Origin: Candidatus Sumerlaeota bacterium
GTDB taxonomy: Bacteria > UBP6 > UBA1177
Assembly: GCA_007136595.1 (NCBI GenBank)
Contig: SLGQ01000138.1
Coordinates: 1-15,164, forward strand
Reading direction: 5' to 3'
DNA length: 15,164 nt
Shown here: positions 6,893 through 14,470 of the stretch, piece after piece
How the letters are laid out: every line of letters starts with the position of its first letter
How positions within the stretch are numbered: position 1 is the stretch's first letter
The notes under the pieces: model-generated
What the model was told of the DNA's origin: nothing
The model's input: the letters and a program-made list of their open reading frames with translations, nothing else
The model's database searches: none
Position numbers and translations under genes: made by a program

Positions 6893-7300
6893 ATGAAAGC
6901 CGGTGTTATTTGGAAAGAAAAATTGGAGATGGAAGGTTTTAACGACAAAAATGATCAAAAAAACAGTATCTCTATCAACGGTCCCACCCCTAAACATCTT
7001 TATCTTCAGGCAATAGCAGGGTGTACAGCAATGGATGTTCTAGGGATTCTTGAGAAAATGAGAGTTAAAACCCCGGAACATCTTTCTGTGGCAGTTGATG
7101 CCGATCTTACAGATGATATGCCTAAAGTTTTTTCAAATTTCAGGGTATATTACACTGTAAAAGGGAACATTCCCCCTGAAAAACTAAAAAAAGCAGTTGA
7201 AATGTCCCAGGAAAAATATTGCGGAGTTTCTGCAATGGCAAAAAAAGTTTCACAGATCACATATCAGATCGAACTTAACGGGGATCTTTTAGACAAATAA
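6893..7300 (+). CDS. OsmC/Ohr-family protein (YhfA-like)
   Basis: A 135-residue member of the OsmC family, whose characterised members reduce organic hydroperoxides with a pair of cysteines in a dimer. Both cysteines are in place: Cys44 in AGCTAMDVL and Cys110 in KYCGVSAMAKK. The length and the GCTAMDV motif are closer to the small YhfA-like OsmC branch, whose physiological substrate is poorly defined, than to Ohr. The start is set at ATG 6893 because a perfect AGGAGG (6882-6887) lies five bases upstream. The frame is open back to an ATG at 6869, but that would bury the Shine-Dalgarno in coding sequence. No signal peptide, so cytoplasmic. The 3' end overlaps that of the convergent protease gene by 12 bases. 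Confidence 0.87.
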   Translation: MKAGVIWKEKLEMEGFNDKNDQKNSISINGPTPKHLYLQAIAGCTAMDVLGILEKMRVKTPEHLSVAVDADLTDDMPKVFSNFRVYYTVKGNIPPEKLKKAVEMSQEKYCGVSAMAKKVSQITYQIELNGDLLDK

Positions 7301-9193
7301 AATCGAGCAGCCTATACTTTCGTCTTCCAGACTTTCAGAGGTAGTATCACTTCCGGAAGGTTTTTCTGTTTCTTCTGATTTTTCCTGCTCGTTATTTTCG
7401 TTTTCGTTGCTTTGGTCATCGCTTTGACCATTATCTGAGTTGCCGGGTTCATTTTGGTCGTCATTATCATTATTCGGGTCACTTTCATTGTTGTCAGCGG
7501 GATCATCTTCCACATAAGCCGGAATACAGTTTTTAGTTTCAGTATCGCAAATTTCATTTTCATTGCAATGGCTGTCATTTAAGCAAAAATCCATTTCCAT
7601 ACCGCCACAATCACCATTAACTGCCATTTCTACCATTTTGCCTACATCAAGGATCCCTGCTCCGAAACAACGGTCCATATCTCCGTGCTGACAAGATGCA
7701 GCGGGTTGTGCTGCAGCTGATTTCATACACTCTATAGCTTCCTGATAAGTCATTCCCGGTCTTGCTGTAAGCATCAGTGCCAAAGCACCGCTGACAACCG
7801 GAGCGGCAGCTGAAGTGCCGTCAAAATAGCGGGTATATAACTGATCCGGAAAATCGTTGTACTGGTTATTGGCATTATTATAAGCGGGATTAAATCCTTT
7901 GTTCGGGGTACTCACATCTGTGGTAACAAGTCCACTTTTACCGGGCATTGAATCTCCAGCCGGAGCAGCAATATCAACTGCAACACCATAATTGGAATAA
8001 TAAACAAGCGTTGAGTCAATATCAAGTCCCGAAACAGCAACCGTTCTGTCATCCTGAAGTGCTTTATTCAGTATGGTGTCACAAGTTGAATTTCCTGCAG
8101 CCCAGACAATAATGGTACCAAGACCGTTCCGCCCATTATTGACAGCATAATCAACCGCTTCGAGCAGAAAATTGTCCGCAGGGACTTCAACACACTGATC
8201 GGTCTGTCTATCTTTATCAGGAGCTACGACCCAACTGTTGTTTATGACCCACGCCCCTTCATCAACCGCCCATTTCATAGCGTGAAGTTTTCTGTCAAGA
8301 GGCGGATAGTTCTGCTCCAGTCCAATGTATTTTATCGGAATGACAGTACAGTCGGCACAAACACCGGCAACACCCCACTCATTAAACCCGATCGCTGCAG
8401 CAATTCCTGCAACACAAGTACCGTGAGCCATTATATATTGATTCTGAAAAGCTCCCATATTTGGATCAACATACTGCTCGGTAGGGACAAAACTGTGTCC
8501 CCATGCAAGTCGCAGATCGGGATGAGTTGTATCAACACCGCTGTCTATTACTGCAATTTTTGCATCAGGATGTCCCTTTGTAATACTCCATGCTTTTTCT
8601 GAATTAATGACAGGATGATGCCATTGTTCAGGATAGTATATATCGTTGGGCGTTGAATTTAATTGAGGTTTTTCGAGCCACACGGGTTGTGCCCACTTTA
8701 CTTTTCCGGTTTCATATATTTTCACCGAAAGATCAAAGGGGTCTCTGCCGCTTTCTACGAAATAAACTCCGTATCCTTCGATACCGTCCAGTGTTCTTTT
8801 TAAAGTCAAATCGTTTTTGCTGATCATTTCATTTCTCTGCGACTCTGTTGTCTCCGGCTTGAAAACCAAACCTATCTCCCCGGTAACTGCAAGAATTTCA
8901 CCATTTTTCACAGATACGGCAGGAAGCATTCTTACATCTCTGATCGATTTAAGTTTGTTGATTTTCACAAGACTGATTTCAGGTGATCTTGGAAGAATGT
9001 CTGAGTGCCGGCTGATAAAACCTCTGTCAATAAGTTTATCAACATCTCCTTTCGCAACCGAAAAAACTCCGGGGACCCGGTAAAGACAATTCAACTCACC
9101 CTGAACAAAGTAACAGGCATCTTTTGTTTCTGAAAAAAGATTCGTCCAGCCAAATAAAATAATGACTGCAAACATCAGAATGGAACTTTTCAT
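7289..9193 (-). CDS. Secreted subtilisin-like (S8) serine protease with acidic low-complexity C-terminal tail
   Basis: Exported endopeptidase of 634 residues. Residues 1-21 are a Sec signal peptide. Residues about 40-172 resemble the prodomain of fervidolysin-like subtilases (TGEIGLVFKP, then a GRDP segment, then VKWAQPVW), expected to inhibit the enzyme until processed. The S8 domain follows with a complete catalytic set: Asp217 in AVIDSGVD, His257 in HGT, the oxyanion Asn368 in AAGN, and Ser461 in DGTSAAAP. Residues 529-556 form a small Cys-rich module (CLNDSHCNENEICD region). Residues about 560-627 are Asn/Asp/Glu/Ser-rich and probably disordered. The chain stops at IGCSILFV, which looks like the beginning of a Cys-type C-terminal sorting signal without its transmembrane part. 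GAGG precedes ATG 9193. Divergent from the alpha-2-macroglobulin gene. Confidence 0.92.
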   Translation of the reverse strand: MKSSILMFAVIILFGWTNLFSETKDACYFVQGELNCLYRVPGVFSVAKGDVDKLIDRGFISRHSDILPRSPEISLVKINKLKSIRDVRMLPAVSVKNGEILAVTGEIGLVFKPETTESQRNEMISKNDLTLKRTLDGIEGYGVYFVESGRDPFDLSVKIYETGKVKWAQPVWLEKPQLNSTPNDIYYPEQWHHPVINSEKAWSITKGHPDAKIAVIDSGVDTTHPDLRLAWGHSFVPTEQYVDPNMGAFQNQYIMAHGTCVAGIAAAIGFNEWGVAGVCADCTVIPIKYIGLEQNYPPLDRKLHAMKWAVDEGAWVINNSWVVAPDKDRQTDQCVEVPADNFLLEAVDYAVNNGRNGLGTIIVWAAGNSTCDTILNKALQDDRTVAVSGLDIDSTLVYYSNYGVAVDIAAPAGDSMPGKSGLVTTDVSTPNKGFNPAYNNANNQYNDFPDQLYTRYFDGTSAAAPVVSGALALMLTARPGMTYQEAIECMKSAAAQPAASCQHGDMDRCFGAGILDVGKMVEMAVNGDCGGMEMDFCLNDSHCNENEICDTETKNCIPAYVEDDPADNNESDPNNDNDDQNEPGNSDNGQSDDQSNENENNEQEKSEETEKPSGSDTTSESLEDESIGCSILFV

Positions 9194-9415
9194 TTATTTA
9201 CCTCACTAACATCAACACCACATCATTTTTATTTTAATTGATGGACATATTCGACCGTATTTATGGAAAAACCCCGTTTTAACAAAAAATGTGGTACGGA
9301 TTTAGAAAAAAGAACTTCTTTTTTTTCTACATTTATAATAAAATTAAGCGTCAACTGTAACTAAACGGTTCGGACAAAGAATTTGTTTTATAAACAGACA
9401 GATCGAGGGCATATC
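9194..9415. other. Divergent intergenic region between protease and alpha-2-macroglobulin genes
   Basis: These 222 bases hold no gene. They contain a plus-strand TATAAT (9334-9339), listed separately. Just upstream is a perfect A/T-rich palindrome, AAAAAAGAA (9306-9314), C, TTCTTTTTT (9316-9324). The minus-strand side has the protease ribosome binding site GAGG next to 9193 but no clear -35/-10 pair. Shared regulation of the two genes from here is plausible but unproven. Confidence 0.5.
9334..9339 (+). promoter_or_regulatory. Candidate -10 box for the alpha-2-macroglobulin gene
   Basis: A perfect TATAAT lies 76 bases before the start codon. No -35 box of good quality is found 16-18 bases upstream; that space is occupied by the A/T palindrome at 9306-9324. 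The surrounding DNA is very A/T-rich, so a chance match is possible. Confidence 0.33.
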
Positions 9416-12400
9416 ATGAAAAAATTAATTTTTATCATTATTTCTGTTTCCATTGCCATTTTCGTTGCTTCCTGCAAAAATTCAACAGGAAGCGGTGGCG
9501 GTGCGAAAAACAATCCATTTGAAAATGATCAGGACAGGATCATTAAATCGGGTCCTCTGTCAGTAAATGAGGCGAAAATCTATATTTCAGTTGATAATTC
9601 AAAAAATTATTACCTCCATATTCCTGTCAGTCTTGATTCGGGGACGGAAACAATAAGACCGGAAATAAAGATAGATGTCAACAACCTGAGTGGCGAAAAA
9701 ATGCCCGAAATGACAGTAAGCTCAAAAGAATCTGTAACACAGCATACAAATGAACTGAAGATAGATCTTGGGAAAGATTATCTTCCCGATCTTGAAGAAC
9801 TTTCAAATCTTTTAATGACATATAGATTTCTATGGGACAAAAAAAATCTGACAGGCAAAGTCTCTCTTTTCAGAATTTCTCCGAGAGTTAAAACTCAGAT
9901 ACTTGGAAGCGATCAATTGTTGCAGGGAGAAACATCTACATTCAGGGTACTTGTTTCCGATGTTCTTTCCGGAGATCCGATTATGTCAGGAGATCCGATA
10001 ATGTCGGGAGATCCGATAATGCTTAAAGAATTGAGGTTGACCCTTTACCGTGATGATGAACAGGTGGGTGTGTTTTCCGGCTTAACTGACAAAACAGGAA
10101 TGGCTTCCATCCCTGTTGAAATTGATGATACAATTCAGGGTGGACTCAGATTGGTATTAACTACCGAAACTACACAAGGAACCCGAAGTGTGGAAAGCAC
10201 AGTAACAGCAGAGCAGTTGAGAAAAACACTTCTTACAACTGACAAACCTGTCTATCAGCCAGGACAGACAATATATATAAGGTCTCTTTCTCTGGAACTT
10301 CCATCAAAAAAACCAATTAAAAACAGTGAAGTGACTCTTGAGATAACTGACCCGAAAGGGAACAAAGTTTATAAGAAAAGCGGGGAAACAAGCGAATTCG
10401 GAGTGTTTGCACATGAATTCACTCTTGCCAACCTTGTTATTCTTGGAAAATATACTGTTTCAGTTGTAGTTGACGGCAATGTTTCGGAGGAAAAGACTAT
10501 AACTGTTGAAAGGTATGTCCTTCCAAAATTCGGGATCGGTTTCAGTGCAGACAGAGGATTTTACATGCCGGGAGAAACCGTCAAAGGAAGCATTGATTCG
10601 AACTACTTTTACGGCAAGCCGGTGAGCGGAGGAAAGGTATATATCGAGGTTAAAACATTTGATGTATCTGAAAATATCATACAGACTATAGATGCAACAT
10701 TGAACAAAGATGGGAAATACGATTTCAGTGTAAAACTTCCCGACTACTTTACAGGGAGCGAACTTGATCTGGGTAAGGCTTTTGTAAGATTTGAAATAAC
10801 CGTTACAGATACAGCAGATCATTCACAGTCAATTGCCAGAAACATTAAAGTTGTAAAATCACCGGTCATAATGACACTTGTTCCCGCTGCAGGAAAAATG
10901 CTTCCCGGAATTGAACAGGATATTTATCTGATACTCACTGACCCCAACGGGACACCGGTTGCAGCAAAAGTTGAAATAAGTTCAGGTTCGTTTTCAAAAG
11001 AGACAACCATTGATTCGAGCGGATTTGCACAGTTTAAGATGGAACTGGATGAAAATGAACCGGTTATGATCAAGACAACTTACAACGGGAAGGATTATCA
11101 GGAAACTTTCACTTTCAGCAGAGATGCCGGTACAGAGTTTGTTTTTCTATCTACTGACTCATCCATTTACAGTACCGGCGACAAGATGACAGTAAACATT
11201 ACAACTGGATATGACCCTTCCGCACCTCAACCTTCAATGCTGCCTGACAGAGCATACCTTGATGTGATAAGCGATGGACAAATAAGGTTGATGAAAACGG
11301 TCGAATTTAAAGAAGGAAAAGGAAGTACCGACATAAATCTTGATGAAACATTTAATGGACCGGTAGAATTGCTTGCCTATTATTTAACAAGAGATGGCAA
11401 CATTATCCGTTCATCAAAAGCAGTTTATGTCAGAAGGGCAAGTGCATTAAACATTGAATTTGCTACAGATAAAGATGAATACAAACCCAGAGAAACAGCA
11501 AAAGCTCAATTCAAAGTAAGCGATGTTTCAGGGAATCCTGTTGTTGCGGCGCTGGGAATTGCAATGGTTGATGAAGCCGTTTTTCATGTCATGGATTTCA
11601 ACCCCGGAATGGAACAGACATATTTTAATATTGAAAACTCTGTTATGGAATCTACCTATGCTATCTATGGAATAAGTTATAATGACATCGTGGCAGGCAC
11701 ATCTGATGAAGATAAAGCCGAAGAAGTAGAAAAAAGGGTTGATGCATTTTTTGCCGCAAATGCCGGGGGTCTAAGTCACAGACTTTCAAAAGATGATTAC
11801 AGTACGGTCGAGCAGATGTTCATTTCCGCTTCAAGAAATGCCGTCAGATCAAAGGCTGAAAAAATATTTGAACCTTATTTAAATGAAGAATCCTATGACT
11901 GTTCATCTTTTTCTTTTTCACAGGACAAGCTCGACGAAATACTCGCAGATCACGAAAACACCGACCCCTGGGACAATGTAATGATAGGGGAACCGGGAAC
12001 ATCGGACTGGGACAGTGCCTATGTTACAGTTACCTCTGCCGGTCCTGATGAAGTTGCGGGAACCCAATATGATATCACCGTTAACATTAAAGTATGTGAT
12101 TCCAGATCAGCCTGGATGGAAGATGGTGCTGTAGGCGATGATGAGGCAACAGGCGGAGAACCGGGAGACGGGGAAGATCCGGGTTCCGGAGCAAGAGTAA
12201 AAGTCCGGGAATGGTTCCCCGAGACACTTTACTATAACCCTCAGCTTATAACAGATGAAACCGGTATTGCAGATATTGAAGTTCTGATGGCAGATTCTAT
12301 AACAACATGGAGAGTGACAACTTTAGCAAACAGTATGGGGGGCGATCTTGGCAGTTCCCTTGACAGCATAAGAGTTTTTCAGGATTTCTTTATTGACATT

Positions 12401-14299
12401 AATATCCCGGTCTTTTTGACTCAGAATGATGAAGTTTCTGTCCCTGTAGGTATATACAACTATCTTGGTGAAGCTCAGGAAATAACCCTTGAAGCAGACC
12501 CCGAAGACTGGTTTGAAATGACATCCGCTTCTTCGATATCTGTCACTGTGCCGGCAAATTCTGTTTCCGCTGTTTACTTTCCGGTAAAAGTTAAGAAGAT
12601 AGGAAAACATACTATGACCGTGTTTGCCTATGGGTCAAAGATGTCAGATGCAGTGAAAAGAAGTGTTACGGTACTTCCTGATGGAATTATGCAGGACAAG
12701 ACAGAAAGTGCACTCCTTGACAGCAATAGAAGCATCAAACTTACAATACCTCAAAATGCGATCCCTGACAGTGCTGAAATGTTCGTAAAAATTTATCCGG
12801 GAATAATGGCTCAGGCAATTGAAGGGCTTGACTCAATGTTCCAGATGCCTTACGGATGTTTTGAGCAAACTTCTTCAGCAAGCTATCCCAATATCCTTGT
12901 TCTTCAGTATATGACGGCAACCGGTACACTTACACCTGAAATAGAGCTTAAAGCAAGAGATTTCATAGCTCAGGGCTATCAGAGACTTCTTACTTATGAA
13001 GTTCCCGGTGGCGGATTCGAGTGGTTCGGCAACGAACCGGCACACTTTGTTCTTACATCTTACGGACTTCTTCAGTTCGTTGATATGAGCACAGTTTTCG
13101 AGGTTGATCCCGACCTTATCACAAGAACTGCTGCATGGATGGCTTCAAAACAGAACAGTGACGGTTCTTTTGAACCTACAAGCGGTGGAATTGCTGAAGG
13201 AGCTATTGATAATTTTCAGAATTCAGTTTTGAGGACAACCGCTTACGGGGTATGGGCTTTAAGTAGAGCAGATAAGGAGCAGGCTGCCCGCAACAATGCT
13301 GTTTCATATCTTGAATCCAATGCTTCAAAGGCTGAAGATGTATATACAAAAGCAATGACAGCGATAGCACTCGTGGAAAGTGGCGGCAGTTCAACAGTTT
13401 TAGACAGTCTTATTAAAGATATTATCGATTTAAAAGAAGATGACGGTGACGGTGGTGTTTTCTGGGAACAACCGGTTAATACAGAAACCTACAGTTCCGG
13501 CAGTGGAGCAAATCTTGAAACAACTGCACTCATAGGGCTTCTTCTGATGGAAAAAGGAGGACATAGCGATCTTGTAAGCCAGATACTTAACTGGATAATC
13601 AAACAGAAAGACTCTTTCGGTAACTGGTCAACGACACAGGGGACAATTCTTGCTTTAAGATTTATGATAAGGTCGCTGGATAATAAAACTGTTGAAGCTA
13701 ATGCAACTGTGAGGGTAAGTGCAAACGGCTCAGATGAAACTGTCATAAACATAACACCCGCAAACTCTGATGTTTTAAGGCTGATAGATTTCAAAGAGGA
13801 TATTATCTATGGCGAAAACTTGATAGAGATCAAATTTTCAGGAGAAGGAAGTATGATGTATCAGGCAACTGCAATCTGGTATATTCCCGGAAAAGATGAT
13901 GTGTCAACCGGACCTCTTACCATAGATGTAACTTATGACAAAACAACTCTCAATGTTAATGACATTGTCGGAGTAACTGTCGATATAACCAATGTTTCAG
14001 ATTCAGGTGTAAGCATGGTTCTTGCAAGTGTAGGAATTGCTCCCGGATTTTCTCTGATACCCGAAAAACTTGAACAGGCGGTTCAAGACGGCACATATCT
14101 CCAGAGATACGAAACGACTCCAAGACAGATCATCCTTTACATAAACCACATTCAACCCGGCGAAACAGCAACACTTTACTTTGACCTTCTTGCAGAATAC
14201 CCAATGGAAGCTTCTACCGGAGAATCATCTGTTAACCCATATTACAATCCTGAACAAAAACATTCCGATCCATCCCGCAAACTTATCATCAGGGAGTAA
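9416..14299 (+). CDS. Bacterial alpha-2-macroglobulin lipoprotein with thioester
   Basis: Large protease trap, 1627 residues. Family members present a bait; cleavage triggers a conformational change and a thioester covalently captures the protease. ATG 9416 follows GAGGG by six bases. Residues 1-20 are a lipoprotein signal (FVASC, Cys20) followed by Lys, compatible with outer-membrane anchoring. Macroglobulin domains follow (TTDKPVYQPGQ near 276, YVLPKFGI, RGFYMPGETV and others). An unusually long segment, about 764-930, ends in an acidic Gly-rich linker and sits where bait regions occur, just before REWFPETLYYNP (931 onwards). The thioester motif PYGCFEQ has Cys1148 and Gln1151. Alpha-helical thioester domain repeats and a C-terminal receptor-binding-like domain ending in a PYYNPEQ region follow. 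The usual partner pbpC is not visible; a divergent secreted subtilase is adjacent. The frame is open to TTG 9383, which is not needed. Confidence 0.95.
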   Translation: MKKLIFIIISVSIAIFVASCKNSTGSGGGAKNNPFENDQDRIIKSGPLSVNEAKIYISVDNSKNYYLHIPVSLDSGTETIRPEIKIDVNNLSGEKMPEMTVSSKESVTQHTNELKIDLGKDYLPDLEELSNLLMTYRFLWDKKNLTGKVSLFRISPRVKTQILGSDQLLQGETSTFRVLVSDVLSGDPIMSGDPIMSGDPIMLKELRLTLYRDDEQVGVFSGLTDKTGMASIPVEIDDTIQGGLRLVLTTETTQGTRSVESTVTAEQLRKTLLTTDKPVYQPGQTIYIRSLSLELPSKKPIKNSEVTLEITDPKGNKVYKKSGETSEFGVFAHEFTLANLVILGKYTVSVVVDGNVSEEKTITVERYVLPKFGIGFSADRGFYMPGETVKGSIDSNYFYGKPVSGGKVYIEVKTFDVSENIIQTIDATLNKDGKYDFSVKLPDYFTGSELDLGKAFVRFEITVTDTADHSQSIARNIKVVKSPVIMTLVPAAGKMLPGIEQDIYLILTDPNGTPVAAKVEISSGSFSKETTIDSSGFAQFKMELDENEPVMIKTTYNGKDYQETFTFSRDAGTEFVFLSTDSSIYSTGDKMTVNITTGYDPSAPQPSMLPDRAYLDVISDGQIRLMKTVEFKEGKGSTDINLDETFNGPVELLAYYLTRDGNIIRSSKAVYVRRASALNIEFATDKDEYKPRETAKAQFKVSDVSGNPVVAALGIAMVDEAVFHVMDFNPGMEQTYFNIENSVMESTYAIYGISYNDIVAGTSDEDKAEEVEKRVDAFFAANAGGLSHRLSKDDYSTVEQMFISASRNAVRSKAEKIFEPYLNEESYDCSSFSFSQDKLDEILADHENTDPWDNVMIGEPGTSDWDSAYVTVTSAGPDEVAGTQYDITVNIKVCDSRSAWMEDGAVGDDEATGGEPGDGEDPGSGARVKVREWFPETLYYNPQLITDETGIADIEVLMADSITTWRVTTLANSMGGDLGSSLDSIRVFQDFFIDINIPVFLTQNDEVSVPVGIYNYLGEAQEITLEADPEDWFEMTSASSISVTVPANSVSAVYFPVKVKKIGKHTMTVFAYGSKMSDAVKRSVTVLPDGIMQDKTESALLDSNRSIKLTIPQNAIPDSAEMFVKIYPGIMAQAIEGLDSMFQMPYGCFEQTSSASYPNILVLQYMTATGTLTPEIELKARDFIAQGYQRLLTYEVPGGGFEWFGNEPAHFVLTSYGLLQFVDMSTVFEVDPDLITRTAAWMASKQNSDGSFEPTSGGIAEGAIDNFQNSVLRTTAYGVWALSRADKEQAARNNAVSYLESNASKAEDVYTKAMTAIALVESGGSSTVLDSLIKDIIDLKEDDGDGGVFWEQPVNTETYSSGSGANLETTALIGLLLMEKGGHSDLVSQILNWIIKQKDSFGNWSTTQGTILALRFMIRSLDNKTVEANATVRVSANGSDETVINITPANSDVLRLIDFKEDIIYGENLIEIKFSGEGSMMYQATAIWYIPGKDDVSTGPLTIDVTYDKTTLNVNDIVGVTVDITNVSDSGVSMVLASVGIAPGFSLIPEKLEQAVQDGTYLQRYETTPRQIILYINHIQPGETATLYFDLLAEYPMEASTGESSVNPYYNPEQKHSDPSRKLIIRE
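9968..10021 (+). repeat. Three tandem 18-base repeats encoding SGDPIM
   Basis: Three in-frame copies (9968-9985, 9986-10003, 10004-10021) each encode Ser-Gly-Asp-Pro-Ile-Met, residues 185-202 of the alpha-2-macroglobulin. They differ only at synonymous third positions (TCC/TCA/TCG and ATT/ATA). A copy-number change would keep the reading frame. They lie in the N-terminal part, between the first macroglobulin-like segments. Confidence 0.95.
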
Positions 14300-14400
14300 A
14301 GAAAAATATTGTAATTTTTTATTACATTCTAAACTATTATAATCATTGAGCAAACTGCAAAAAACCAATTAAAACAAAGGTGTAAATCCAAGAACCCCTC

Positions 14401-14428
14401 TTGACATATGCCTCAAAAACAGATTAAT
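14401..14428 (+). promoter_or_regulatory. Candidate promoter of the EGF-like lipoprotein gene
   Basis: A perfect -35 consensus TTGACA (14401-14406) is followed after 16 bases by ATTAAT (14423-14428, four of six matches). TAATGT (14425-14430) after 18 bases is an alternative. Transcription would start near 14435, about 35 bases before the start codon. The 171-base gap after the alpha-2-macroglobulin gene and this promoter suggest separate transcription. Confidence 0.5.
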
Positions 14429-14470
14429 GTATGTGTGCAGGCTGTTTGTTTTTTATTTTTGGAGGCGTGA

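Noticed and set aside
7410..7510. Low-complexity DNA in the protease tail as a CRISPR-like or satellite repeat
   Set aside because: No regular unit or spacer structure; it simply encodes the Asn/Asp/Glu-rich linker.
7312..7578. Open frame on the minus strand inside the protease tail
   Set aside because: Met/Lys/Thr-rich product caused by the repetitive GAT/AAT-type codons of the acidic tail in another frame; no ribosome binding site or family resemblance.
9383..9415. TTG start giving 11 extra residues on the alpha-2-macroglobulin
   Set aside because: It would bury the lipoprotein signal; GAGGG and ATG at 9416 form a proper start.
14309..14330. Hairpin TGTAAT-TTTTT-ATTACA after the alpha-2-macroglobulin stop as an intrinsic terminator
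   Set aside because: Only six mostly A/T pairs, and no U-run downstream of the stem. Too weak to call.
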